Below, in pieces: positions 7,933 through 15,670 of a DNA stretch of 64,000 nucleotides; position 1 is the first letter of the stretch; each line of letters opens with the position of its first letter. Under the pieces are notes generated by a model. It saw nothing but the letters and a program-made list of their open reading frames with translations. It did no database searches and was not told the DNA's origin. This DNA is from Bacillus sp. S3. GTDB lineage: Bacteria > Bacillota > Bacilli > Bacillales > Cytobacillaceae. Location of the stretch: assembly GCF_005154805.1 (NCBI RefSeq), contig NZ_CP039727.1, positions 3,159,501 through 3,223,500 of the forward strand, read 5' to 3'. The position numbers and the translations under genes were made by a program.

Positions 7933-8706
7933 CTATATTTTTAACGCTTTCCCTAGCACATCCACCCCGCCTGTTACCGGAATAATGCTCCCTGTAATAA
8001 AATCCGATTTTTCGTCTGTTAGAAAGGCAATCACCCTGGATATGTCCTCGCCTGTACCTTGCCTTCCTAATGGTTGATTACCTTTGCACGCTGTGATTGC
8101 GTCACTGATACCTTTTTCTTTCCAGTCACTTGTTATATCACCCGGGCAGACCATATTTGCGGTAATTCCGTTTTCTGCCTCCTCAATTGCAATCGAACGG
8201 GTTAAGGAGGCAAGTCCTGTCTTGGCTGCGGCAAAGGCCGAACGATAAATCCACCCAGGTGCAGTTTCTACCCTGTCATATCCGAGTGTGATGATTCTGC
8301 CCCATTTTTGTTTTCGCATAACAGGTATAATCAACTTTGACAAATAGAAAACAGCCGACAAATTCCCTTGAATTAAGTAATTCCATTCTTCAAAGGTGTA
8401 ATCTGTTGTTTTTTTTCTTTCATGTATGTATGGGCCGGCATTATGCACTATAACATCTACGGTCGAATACGCCTTTAGGGTCTCATTTACAATCCGCGTA
8501 CAATCCTCTTGATTTGCGACATCCCCTTTAATGGTGATATTTTTCGTACCGAAACATCCAGTTAAATGCTTGGCTAAGAAAACCGCTTCTGATTCACTAT
8601 GTCGATAGTTGATCACAAGCTGATACCCATTTTCTGCAAGCTGAATGGCGGTTTTTCTCCCGATACCAGAAGCTCCTCCTGTAATCAAAGCCGTTTTCTT
8701 ATTCAC
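7933..8706 (-). CDS. Short-chain dehydrogenase/reductase family protein with altered active site
   Basis: This is a FabG-like SDR, 257 residues. The nucleotide-binding TGGASGIG (residues 9-16), GDVAN (61-65) and HNAGP (88-92) motifs are intact. In place of the catalytic YxxxK it has FAAAK (Phe158, Lys162; the codon is TTT). The segment that normally carries the catalytic Ser reads TLGYD. A NAD(P)-binding fold is therefore clear, but ordinary ketoreductase chemistry is doubtful. The C-terminus (PVTGGVDVLGKA) is normal. It is monocistronic. Confidence 0.8.
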   Translation of the reverse strand: MNKKTALITGGASGIGRKTAIQLAENGYQLVINYRHSESEAVFLAKHLTGCFGTKNITIKGDVANQEDCTRIVNETLKAYSTVDVIVHNAGPYIHERKKTTDYTFEEWNYLIQGNLSAVFYLSKLIIPVMRKQKWGRIITLGYDRVETAPGWIYRSAFAAAKTGLASLTRSIAIEEAENGITANMVCPGDITSDWKEKGISDAITACKGNQPLGRQGTGEDISRVIAFLTDEKSDFITGSIIPVTGGVDVLGKALKI

Positions 8707-8834
8707 AACACATTACCTCTCTAATTTAAATTCTCTCTTTACTATATGTTAAAAAGAATTGTTTATATTTGCAAATTTTAATTATGTCCAAATTGATAAG
8801 TTTTATCCAGAAGCAGTTTCCTGAAGTTTTAATA

Positions 8835-8862
8835 ACGGATGGGCAAGAGTTTGCATATGATG
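8835..8862 (+). promoter_or_regulatory. Putative sigma-K promoter of the GerP-like/Hsp20-like cluster
   Basis: AC (8835-8836), 17 bases and CATATGATG (8854-8862) fit the sigma-K pattern AC-N17-CATANNNTA with one mismatch. It lies about 30 bases upstream of the first gerP-like gene. Confidence 0.45.
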
Positions 8863-8890
8863 GGGTATCAATAAAAAAGGATGTGACAGG

Positions 8891-9133
8891 ATGCAGACTG
8901 TAATTAACATCTTCAGCCTAAAAATTAACAGTGTATCAAACAACGGGTCTGTCAACATCGGAGAAGCCCTCCATAATGCCCATACGGCAAATTCTAAATC
9001 CCAAGGTCAGAATTCTTCATTTGGAGATTTTGCACCGCCAACAGCCGCAATGGAAAATGTCTTTATTGATCCTGATGTCAACGATATGGGAGATATCGCA
9101 AATCCTTCTAACGCCTTTAGCAATTCAATTTAA
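8891..9133 (+). CDS. Spore germination protein GerPA/GerPF family, 80 aa
   Basis: This is a small protein of the GerPA/GerPD/GerPF type, whose members sit in the spore coat and help germinants reach their receptors. Family features are the opening beta strand with the KINSVSNNGSVNIGEAL core and the closing DPDVNDMGDIANPS segment. There is no signal peptide. AAAAAGGA precedes the ATG by about 9 bases. It is the first of five same-strand genes ending at 10838 and has a sigma-K-like promoter upstream. A close paralogue of equal length follows. Confidence 0.75.
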   Translation: MQTVINIFSLKINSVSNNGSVNIGEALHNAHTANSKSQGQNSSFGDFAPPTAAMENVFIDPDVNDMGDIANPSNAFSNSI

Positions 9134-9146
9134 AGGACTGAAAAAA

Positions 9147-9389
9147 ATGCCTTTTCAAATAAATATTTTTAATATTAAAACCAACTCCATTAATAATAAT
9201 GCAAATATTTCATTAGGACCTGCCGTCCAAAATAGCCATACAGCCAACCAAAAATGGATAGGAATCAATTTTGCTTTAGGTGACATATCCCCTGCAAGCT
9301 CATTTTCATTAAATAGCAACGTTGATCCAGATATTACTGATCAAGATCAGATTGCGAACCCTTCTTTACCAGTTTCGAATCAATTTTAG
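9147..9389 (+). CDS. Spore germination protein GerPA/GerPF family, second copy, 80 aa
   Basis: This is a paralogue of the preceding gene, with the same length and motif order. The core reads KTNSINNNANISLGPAVQNS and the end DPDITDQDQIANPSLPVSNQF. AAAGGA lies before the ATG at 9147. The same frame-shifted region also opens a longer ORF from 8931, which overlaps the first copy and is not real. The 13-base spacing to the first copy suggests cotranscription. It was probably duplicated in place. Confidence 0.75.
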   Translation: MPFQINIFNIKTNSINNNANISLGPAVQNSHTANQKWIGINFALGDISPASSFSLNSNVDPDITDQDQIANPSLPVSNQF

Positions 9390-9410
9390 TCATAGAGAGG
9401 TTGAAATCAA

Positions 9411-9884
9411 ATGTTTCCTTGGAATATGTTCCCTTTCACAAAAGACATGAAGGACTCGATGCAAAAAATGAAACCAGAGGAAATAAACAATTATGTCCAA
9501 GACCTGGTAGAAAAAATGATGCCAAACATGCGAGGTATGATGAATCACCAAGATTTATTCAACGGCTTCCAGTCATCAGCCGAAAAGCAGCATGCAGCCA
9601 ATGGCCCATTAAATTCCTCTGCATTTGAAACACATGATTATGTATTTGTAAGAATCCCCATTCCAAATGAAGATTGGCTAAAGCAGCTCCGCCTTTATCA
9701 TACATCAAATCAGTTAATCGTTGAGCATATCCCGCAGCAAGAGGATTCAAACACCATCACCCTTCCAGCCATTGTTAAAAAGAAGGGGGCAGCAGCGAAC
9801 TATAAAGATAGGGTCCTTGAAATAAGAATCCCTAAAAATATTGATATGCAGTATTCACAAATCGACGTGACGGAAATTATGTAA
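9411..9884 (+). CDS. Hsp20/alpha-crystallin-like spore protein, 157 aa
   Basis: The N-terminal 55 residues are Met- and Gln-rich and helical. The C-terminal ~95 residues have the strand pattern of an Hsp20/CS-type beta sandwich (DYVFVRIPIP, QLIVEHIP, DRVLEIRIPKNID). Sequence similarity to classical small heat shock proteins is weak. It sits between GerP-like genes and a clearer Hsp20 gene, so a spore-coat chaperone or structural role (as for CotM/CotP) is likely. GAGAGG lies before the ATG. Confidence 0.6.
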   Translation: MFPWNMFPFTKDMKDSMQKMKPEEINNYVQDLVEKMMPNMRGMMNHQDLFNGFQSSAEKQHAANGPLNSSAFETHDYVFVRIPIPNEDWLKQLRLYHTSNQLIVEHIPQQEDSNTITLPAIVKKKGAAANYKDRVLEIRIPKNIDMQYSQIDVTEIM

Positions 9885-9959
9885 ACGTCGTTTTTTTTTG
9901 CATGTTTCTAATAATAAAAAATATGATGAAAATAGGGATTCACATAAGGGGTGGATTTA

Positions 9960-10436
9960 ATGGAAGTGGATAAGCTAAAAAAATGGCTGGATGTTGCCAA
10001 GCAATTTCAATCAGATCAATTTTGGAATCAAATTTTTGAAGAGAATAATAAAAAAAGCTCCAGGAATCATTTGTCCCGAAATCCCCAAACAACTGTAAAT
10101 GAACTTTTTCCAAAATGTGATTTGTATGAATCTGACCAAGAATTAGTCGTTGAAGCGGAAATTCCCGGCTTAACAAAGGAAGATCTTCAAATTTCTATCC
10201 AGCAGCAGTTATTAACCATTGCAGGAGAATTTAAAGCCCTGCATCAAAATCGCCAATATTATTTAAAGGAACGCGCCAATCGTCAATTTAAAAAGGAATT
10301 AACCCTGCCTTACCCGATCTTGATGAATAAAGTTAAATCGGAAATCCGTAATGGTGTATTAACTATTGTGATGCCCTTTTATCGAGATGAAATAGAAAAT
10401 ATCCCCATTGCCTTTGACCAAACCAATTCTGAATAG
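9960..10436 (+). CDS. Hsp20 family small heat shock-like protein, 158 aa
   Basis: It has an alpha-crystallin domain at about residues 48-150, with DLYESDQELVVEAEIPGLTK and a late NGVLTIVMPF strand, the equivalent of the family's GVLTI motif. The start at 9960 is preferred because AAGGGG lies 8 bases upstream; the GTG at 9951 overlaps that site. B. subtilis CotM and CotP are Hsp20-type spore coat proteins, and the location beside gerP-like genes suggests the same here. A terminator-like T-run (9889-9900) follows the preceding gene, so a separate promoter is possible. Confidence 0.8.
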   Translation: MEVDKLKKWLDVAKQFQSDQFWNQIFEENNKKSSRNHLSRNPQTTVNELFPKCDLYESDQELVVEAEIPGLTKEDLQISIQQQLLTIAGEFKALHQNRQYYLKERANRQFKKELTLPYPILMNKVKSEIRNGVLTIVMPFYRDEIENIPIAFDQTNSE

Positions 10437-10445
10437 AGGGTATTT

Positions 10446-10838
10446 ATGCGATTTTTCATTCGCTTGTTCTCTTCAACTAAGAGCTTAACGAAGAAAATAT
10501 CAGATTTGGAGATGAAAGTTTTAGTTTTGGAATCAGCTATTAAAGAGGTGAAAGCGGGTAAGAACCCAGCACAAAGCCTACCTCCTCAGGCAACGGAAAA
10601 GGAGAAGGAAAGCGCTCCGACCATTCAAATTGAACACCTTCAGGTAGATAGCATCGTAATAGAACATTTAGATTACGCCAATAATTTTGGCCAACTAGGA
10701 ATAAAGGAATTATCCGGAAAACTAAATATTGGCTCAACCTATGAGGGGGATATTTCTGATAAAATCAATGAGATAGTGAAAGAAAAACTTGGAAAAGAAG
10801 CAGCAAAAGTCAACCTTAGAGCAAAAAAAGAATCTTAA
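10446..10838 (+). CDS. GerPC-like protein, 130 aa
   Basis: A basic N-terminus is followed by a coiled-coil helix (about residues 14-37) and a low-complexity linker. A beta-type segment, IQIEHLQVDSIVIEHL ... ELSGKLNIGSTYEG, follows at about 60-100. The GKLNIG segment and the coiled-coil start resemble GerPC of the gerP operon, though the full protein is shorter. I infer a role with the neighbouring GerPA/F-like proteins in the coat. It begins 9 bases after the Hsp20 stop. Confidence 0.55.
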   Translation: MRFFIRLFSSTKSLTKKISDLEMKVLVLESAIKEVKAGKNPAQSLPPQATEKEKESAPTIQIEHLQVDSIVIEHLDYANNFGQLGIKELSGKLNIGSTYEGDISDKINEIVKEKLGKEAAKVNLRAKKES

Positions 10839-10841
10839 AAC

Positions 10842-10872
10842 TTGAAAAGACAACCTCTGGCTGTCTTTTCAT
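10842..10872. terminator. Bidirectional intrinsic terminator
   Basis: GAAAAGACA (10844-10852) and TGTCTTTTC (10862-10870) form a 9-bp stem with A- and T-rich flanks. It lies between the convergent gerP-like cluster and the YtkA-like lipoprotein gene. Confidence 0.75.
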
Positions 10873-10877
10873 TTAAT

Positions 10878-11354
10878 TTAGTGTCCTTCGGTTGAGTGAT
10901 CTTCCATGTCCTTTTCCATTTCATCCATCGACTGTTTTGCTTTTGGATCTTCAGGATCACTTGGCGTCCCGACGATAAATTCCTTTTTCGGCATATTATG
11001 CATATCCCTTGCTGTTACATGTGAAATAATATAATACGTCCCATCTTGCTCGAATGATTTCTCAAGACGATAAACCCCATTTTTTGTATGTTTAATTTCT
11101 ATTTTTTCGTGTTTTTCATCTTTTGCACGCCAAATTTCAAAAATAACGTCAGCATCAGTTATCTCTTCATTCCCCTGGGTTACCTTTGCTTCAAATGTTA
11201 TTGGTTTTTGTAATTCTCCTGTTTCAGGGTTTATGGACAATTTAACATCTAACATTTCAGGCAGTTTCCCGACATTTTCATTTTCCTGCTTAGCACAGGA
11301 AACTGTGATGCTAAGAGAAATAACGGTTAATAAAATTACTAACATTTTCTTCAT
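10878..11354 (-). CDS. YtkA/FixH-like lipoprotein, 158 aa
   Basis: A lipoprotein signal peptide (MKKMLVILLTVISLSITVSC) places Cys20 as the lipidated residue. The following domain has the YtkA-like beta fold with GELQKPITFEAKV and DGTYYIISHVTARDMH. The His/Met-containing motif DMHNMPKK and the acidic, His-ended tail suggest possible metal contact. Such proteins are found with copper or cytochrome oxidase functions, but the role is unproven. The upstream gene ends 11 bases before, so they form an operon. Confidence 0.75.
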   Translation of the reverse strand: MKKMLVILLTVISLSITVSCAKQENENVGKLPEMLDVKLSINPETGELQKPITFEAKVTQGNEEITDADVIFEIWRAKDEKHEKIEIKHTKNGVYRLEKSFEQDGTYYIISHVTARDMHNMPKKEFIVGTPSDPEDPKAKQSMDEMEKDMEDHSTEGH

Positions 11355-11365
11355 GATCTTCTCTC

Positions 11366-11644
11366 CTAACCCATTTCTTCCATCATTTCAATATACAATT
11401 TTATTAATTGACACTTAGTCTCACTAGAGATCGAGGAATCCATTGTTCGCTTGACCGCTGAATAATATTTTTCATACTTATTTTTTCTGATTCTTGGATG
11501 GGAGTTTTCATCTAGAAGCTCCCGCTTCATCGCCTCAAATAACGTCTCTTTACATGTTCTAGTCTCTGTAGCTAATACTCGATTGTTCCAAATCGAGCGA
11601 TATGCCATTAAAACAAGTTCATAATCAACGATTTCGTTTGCCAA
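11366..11644 (-). CDS. Hypothetical protein, 92 aa
   Basis: I do not recognise it. It is a soluble, mostly helical protein rich in charged residues, with a basic middle (HPRIRKNKYEKYYSAVKR). No signal peptide or catalytic motif is visible. It is cotranscribed with the downstream lipoprotein gene (11 bases between). GGGGAGATG lies upstream of the ATG. Confidence 0.65.
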   Translation of the reverse strand: MANEIVDYELVLMAYRSIWNNRVLATETRTCKETLFEAMKRELLDENSHPRIRKNKYEKYYSAVKRTMDSSISSETKCQLIKLYIEMMEEMG

Positions 11645-11740
11645 AAAACATCTCCCCTTTCCCCTTCACATGCATTGTTACATATTTACTTCCATTAATG
11701 CAAAAAATAGATTTTAACAATGCTTAGAAAGGAGAAATAT

Positions 11741-11983
11741 ATGTCAACTCCCTATAAATGCCCAAATTGTAAAACCAATCGCAGCCGCTTCAATATCATT
11801 CAACAAATTTCTCACTCTGTGAAACTGGACCCGCAATCAGGAGCAGTGGTACGGGAATATGGTGAAAACGAGTTAGAACCCTTTCATCTTCCCTACAACG
11901 GGCCGGCAGCCCGAGTTCAATGTGGTGCCTGCGGCCTAATAGAAGACGAGCGAACGTTTATCAAGTTCGGGGAACAAGCATAA
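11741..11983 (+). CDS. Small zinc-ribbon protein, 80 aa
   Basis: Two CxxC pairs (CPNC at residues 7-10 and CGAC near 64-67) make a likely zinc ribbon. The intervening 50 residues carry the polar linker with the [14 protein letters not shown] segment. The start at 11741 has AAAGGAG 6 bases upstream; the frame's earlier codon at 11720 has none. It is a single gene with a terminator behind. The role is unknown; proteins of this kind are usually annotated as DNA alkylation repair or hypothetical without experimental support. Confidence 0.75.
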   Translation: MSTPYKCPNCKTNRSRFNIIQQISHSVKLDPQSGAVVREYGENELEPFHLPYNGPAARVQCGACGLIEDERTFIKFGEQA

Positions 11984-11993
11984 CCCACAGTAA

Positions 11994-12040
11994 AAAACAC
12001 CTTTAATCATGAGAGGATTCTCATAAAGGTGTTTTTTTTT
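11994..12040. terminator. Bidirectional intrinsic terminator
   Basis: AAAACACCTTT pairs with AAAGGTGTTTT, and inside this ATGAGA faces TCTCAT. A run of nine T follows on the plus strand. The hairpin serves both the zinc-ribbon gene and the convergent secreted-protein gene. Confidence 0.8.
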
Positions 12041-12860
12041 ACGGAAGATGACTTTCCTTTAAAAAATTCACTGAATCCACTTTCCAACCATCAACTTGTG
12101 AAAATCTGACTAAATGAATTTCTCCTCTAAATGTTTGCCTGCCTCTGTCCTCTATAAACCAATCAACTACAGCTGGGACATCCAAGCTGAGTTCTTCAGT
12201 TAAATCCTCAGGAGGCAGTAGCTCTATTCTTGATAGTGTTACGTTCTCGATTTTCCCTAAAATCGGCTTCCAAGAAATTTTTTGTAAAGAGGCCAATGAT
12301 GTAATTCGTTCATCCTGCTGCTTAAAACCTGCTATATAGGCGTTAATGACCTCATATGGATTTGCTTTACTAAGGTAATCATTTAATTTCCCCGACGCCT
12401 TCAATACCATAAGCATATGGGAAAGGTCCATTGAATTGGTACGATGGGTTGTACTCCCAAAAAAATGAATGCAAAAATGACCGGGAAAATTATTCTTAAG
12501 TGCTCCAGCACCATGAGGCATTCCATGCATCGATGCTGCAATCCAACGATCTTTGTGAATTACAATAATAGCTCGTCGTTTCCAACTCCACTCTCCACTG
12601 TAGATCCTTTTCATTACTTTTGTATCTTTTGTGGTTAACGGCTGTACATCGGCATGATGACTTCCCGCACGTCTTTGTACCTTGAAACGTTTTCCTGTTT
12701 CTACATCCAAAACCGTGAATTTTGTGTATTTAGGTAATAAATGATTCACTTCTTTCCAGTTCATCATGTCAATTTTATAACTAATATCAGATGCTGCCTG
12801 GACCCCTTGTCCATTTAGGAGGTTATAAACTAACAGGATTAAACATGCTGCTTTCTTCAT
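12039..12860 (-). CDS. Secreted protein of unknown function with HG...CIHF motif
   Basis: The 273-residue protein has a cleavable signal peptide ending near GVQAA. I start at 12860, where AAAAGGGGG lies 6 bases upstream. A central stretch reads ASMHGMPHGAG, then GHFCIHFFGSTTH. An upstream His-Gly followed by a Cys flanked by His is reminiscent of the L,D-transpeptidase active site (HG and S-H-G-C), but the spacing and the flanking residues differ. A cell-wall role is inference. No partner genes are near. Confidence 0.6.
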   Translation of the reverse strand: MKKAACLILLVYNLLNGQGVQAASDISYKIDMMNWKEVNHLLPKYTKFTVLDVETGKRFKVQRRAGSHHADVQPLTTKDTKVMKRIYSGEWSWKRRAIIVIHKDRWIAASMHGMPHGAGALKNNFPGHFCIHFFGSTTHRTNSMDLSHMLMVLKASGKLNDYLSKANPYEVINAYIAGFKQQDERITSLASLQKISWKPILGKIENVTLSRIELLPPEDLTEELSLDVPAVVDWFIEDRGRQTFRGEIHLVRFSQVDGWKVDSVNFLKESHLP

Positions 12861-12945
12861 AAAAGACCCCCTTTTAATGGATTTTTGCTTCATTAAAAGA
12901 GTTACCTTAACAAGAAATTATCATGCATCTATGACTGATTTTCTT

Positions 12946-13848
12946 TTATTTTTCAAGACTGACAAGCTTTTCTTGAATCACATTCCAATCGATCTTCTCG
13001 CCGATAAAAACAAGATTTAGCGGCAAATTCATTTCTTCCTTTATGTATAATGGCATACCATAGGAAAATTGAAATAGAAACGGCTGCTGTGAATATTGAA
13101 ACTTAACATATCCTTTTATTCGATAAATCGTATCAGGCAGATCTTTTAAAAAATCCTCAAATCTAGTATGGTTAATCGATTCCTTAAATTGATACACAAA
13201 AGTTGTTAAATTCAACTCAATCCTTTGGGAATCTTTCTCAAAGGATACCGATAAGTTTCTAAGTGGATCGATTGAAACCTGAGAATAATTTGTCAGCAGA
13301 CATGTGGCATTGGGATTGAGTCCCTGAATTTCAAAAGTAATACTTACTTGCTCCATCTCTGTTAATTCGTTCAATTTATTAATAATGATAAAGTCAGCAT
13401 GTCTTACCTGCTCGAGGATTAGTTGCTGCAACTGCGGACTTAATGTCTTTCGTTCTTTCCATCTCCTGCCATCAACGGTTGTAATTATGCCCTTAATGAC
13501 TAATTTATCTGCAAACAATGGGGAGAGGATCGAATCCAATACTTCTACAGGATGGGCCGCTCCTGTTGTTTCAATATAAATAACATCTGGCTGTTCAACT
13601 AATAATAAACCTTGGAGCTGGGCTTCAAGCTTATCCTGCATCGAACAACAAATACAACCGCCTAACAGCTCTTTCAGCTCAACATCATCTGTAATCGCAT
13701 CTGAATCAATCGATACCTTTCCTAATTCATTCATCATGACTGCGACTCTTCGTCCTGCCTTTTGTTCATCCTCTAACAGTCGTTTTAATAATGTAGTTTT
13801 CCCACTACCTAAAAATCCCGATAAAATATAAACTTCTGCTTTTTTCAT
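12946..13848 (-). CDS. CobW/YjiA family GTP-binding metallochaperone
   Basis: This is a G3E GTPase, 300 residues. The P-loop is SGFLGSGKTTLL (residues 9-20). The family metal motif GGCICC is near 64-69, followed by the ETTGAAHP segment and NKLNE as the G4-type motif. A CobW C-terminal domain follows after about residue 210. Such proteins deliver zinc, cobalt or other metals to targets. There is no adjacent Zur box or ribosomal protein gene, so the metal cannot be assigned. It is monocistronic. Confidence 0.85.
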   Translation of the reverse strand: MKKAEVYILSGFLGSGKTTLLKRLLEDEQKAGRRVAVMMNELGKVSIDSDAITDDVELKELLGGCICCSMQDKLEAQLQGLLLVEQPDVIYIETTGAAHPVEVLDSILSPLFADKLVIKGIITTVDGRRWKERKTLSPQLQQLILEQVRHADFIIINKLNELTEMEQVSITFEIQGLNPNATCLLTNYSQVSIDPLRNLSVSFEKDSQRIELNLTTFVYQFKESINHTRFEDFLKDLPDTIYRIKGYVKFQYSQQPFLFQFSYGMPLYIKEEMNLPLNLVFIGEKIDWNVIQEKLVSLEK

Positions 13849-13884
13849 TCTAATCCCTTCAATCGTTTTTTAATCAAAAAGATG

Positions 13885-13908
13885 ACCCGATTCCATTAGG
13901 AATCGGGT
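13885..13908 (-). terminator. Intrinsic terminator of the ctpB-like gene
   Basis: ACCCGATTCC and GGAATCGGGT form a perfect 10-bp stem. On the minus strand it is followed by a short T-rich tail and lies just after the peptidase stop. Confidence 0.75.
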
Positions 13909-13914
13909 TAACTT

Positions 13915-15426
13915 TTATTTTATTTTTCCTTTTAATACATCAACAGCTTTTTGTAATTGGGTATCACTTGTTTTAATTTTTTCTCGCAATAGTTCCATGA
14001 GTTTCATTGTTGAATCACCTTTTAATATTCCATCAGCAGGTAGACCTTGTGCGGTTTGGAAAGCGATGACTGCTTCTTTCATTTTTTCATCAAAGAATCC
14101 ATCTTCACGTCCCGGGTCATAACCTACAGCTTTTAACATTTTCTGAGCTGTTTGGATTTCTGTAGAAGAGGTGGATTCGGTTAGTTCTTTATCTGGATTA
14201 ATAATGGGTAATGTTGCATATTCAGGAAGAGCCACTTCTACATCGGGTACAATTCCTTTTTTATGAATCCAATTTCCATTTGGTGTCAACCATTTTGCAA
14301 TGGTATATTTTAGGTTTGAGCCATCCTTGAAATCTGCTGCCGTTTGCACGGTGCCTTTTCCAAATGACTTTTCACCAACAAGTGGAACACCCGCCGATTC
14401 CTTTACGGCTGCGGCAAAAATTTCGGATGCACTAGCACTGCCCTTATCAATTAAGACAACTAAAGGAAGATTAGGATTTCCATCATTTTGTGAAGCGATT
14501 TCCTTTATTTTTCCGTTACGATCTTCTTCTTTGACAATAATTTTCCCTTTCGGTACGAACATGCTTGTAATACTTACTGCTTGATCTAATAATCCCCCCG
14601 GATTTTGTCGCAAGTCTAACACGAGACCCTTCATGCCTTTTTTCTGTAAATCATTTAACGTAGCGACAAGCTCTTTGGAAGTATTTGTGGAAAAGCTTGT
14701 TATTTGGACTTTTGCAATCGTGTCATCGACCATTTCACCATAAACGGTCTCAATCGGAATTGTATCACGGACAATTGGCACAGTCATTGGTGCATCCATA
14801 CCAGGTCTAGATATCGTTAATTCAACCTTCGTTCCTTTTTTTCCTCTAATTAACGTCACGGCTTGTGTTGAATTCATTCCCTGAAGGCTTTTTCCATCCA
14901 CCTGGGTTATCATATCATTTGGTTTTAAGCCGGCTTTTTCAGCTGGAGATCCTTTAATTGGAGAAACAATAATTATATGCCCATCTTTTTCCTGTATTTC
15001 AGCACCAATTCCTTCAAAGGAGGAAGAAATACTACTATGAAAGCTCTTAGCTTCTTCATTGCTCATATAGTCAGAATATGGGTCATCAAGCGATGCTACC
15101 ATTCCATCAATTGCTCCATTGATGAGCTTTTGTTGGTTCACATCCTTGTAGTATCCTTTTTTCAATGTATCGAATGCTTCATAAAGTTTATTGAATTCTG
15201 TTCTTTCCGGTGCTACCGTTACTACTTTTTCTTTTCCAAATGCAAGTGCAAATGTAGTTATCCCTGCCGATAGGAAAACAAGTAAAAATAACAGCATAAT
15301 GAAGTGAAACTTTTTCAAGCGAATATAACCAGGTTTGTTTTCTACGGTATGGTCATGTTCTACCTTGAACTCTTCCATTTTCTTTTGTTCCTCATTTTTT
15401 TCATCCAAAGCCTTCACCACTTTCAT
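13915..15426 (-). CDS. ctpB: S41 family carboxy-terminal processing protease
   Basis: This is a membrane-anchored serine protease of the CtpA/CtpB group. In order, it has a cytoplasmic N-terminus, one transmembrane segment (about 40-62), a PDZ domain (about 115-200) and the S41 core. The catalytic Ser lies in KGSASASEIF and Lys in EKSFGKGTVQ. A C-terminal peptidoglycan-binding repeat (about 425-480) follows. In B. subtilis CtpB cleaves SpoIVFA to activate pro-sigma-K processing. The N-terminus is uncertain: the ATG at 15426 has a weak ribosome binding site, while the ATG 16 codons later has GAGG 11 bases upstream. It has its own terminator. Confidence 0.85.
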   Translation of the reverse strand: MKVVKALDEKNEEQKKMEEFKVEHDHTVENKPGYIRLKKFHFIMLLFLLVFLSAGITTFALAFGKEKVVTVAPERTEFNKLYEAFDTLKKGYYKDVNQQKLINGAIDGMVASLDDPYSDYMSNEEAKSFHSSISSSFEGIGAEIQEKDGHIIIVSPIKGSPAEKAGLKPNDMITQVDGKSLQGMNSTQAVTLIRGKKGTKVELTISRPGMDAPMTVPIVRDTIPIETVYGEMVDDTIAKVQITSFSTNTSKELVATLNDLQKKGMKGLVLDLRQNPGGLLDQAVSITSMFVPKGKIIVKEEDRNGKIKEIASQNDGNPNLPLVVLIDKGSASASEIFAAAVKESAGVPLVGEKSFGKGTVQTAADFKDGSNLKYTIAKWLTPNGNWIHKKGIVPDVEVALPEYATLPIINPDKELTESTSSTEIQTAQKMLKAVGYDPGREDGFFDEKMKEAVIAFQTAQGLPADGILKGDSTMKLMELLREKIKTSDTQLQKAVDVLKGKIK

Positions 15427-15623
15427 TCACGATAAAAATATGAATTACCCAATCGCTGCAGAAATCCCAACAGCCAGGTTGTTTTCATAATTTTCAAAAG
15501 CTATTTTTAGATACTTTTTATAAAAGTAAACCCTTAGTGATTAGAATAACATCTTTTTTATAAAATTAACAAAGAAAAGTTAATGAAAATAATAAAGACC
15601 CTTCTAAAATGTAAATAAAGATA

Positions 15624-15655
15624 AACAGCACCACCATTAATTAGGTCGTGCTGTT
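15624..15655 (-). terminator. Possible terminator after copA
   Basis: AACAGCAC (15624-15631) pairs with GTGCTGTT (15648-15655) around a 16-base loop. The T-tract on the minus strand is short, so this is a weak call. Confidence 0.5.
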
Positions 15656-15670
15656 ACGTTTTACTTTTAT

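Noticed and set aside
8784..8903. A 39-codon ORF beginning ATGTCCAAATTG upstream of the gerP-like genes
   Set aside because: It has no ribosome binding site, contains the putative sigma-K promoter and overlaps the first gerP-like gene.
8931..9389. A 152-codon ORF spanning both gerP-like genes
   Set aside because: Only its second half, from the ATG at 9147, has a ribosome binding site and family similarity; the first half is a shadow of the first copy.
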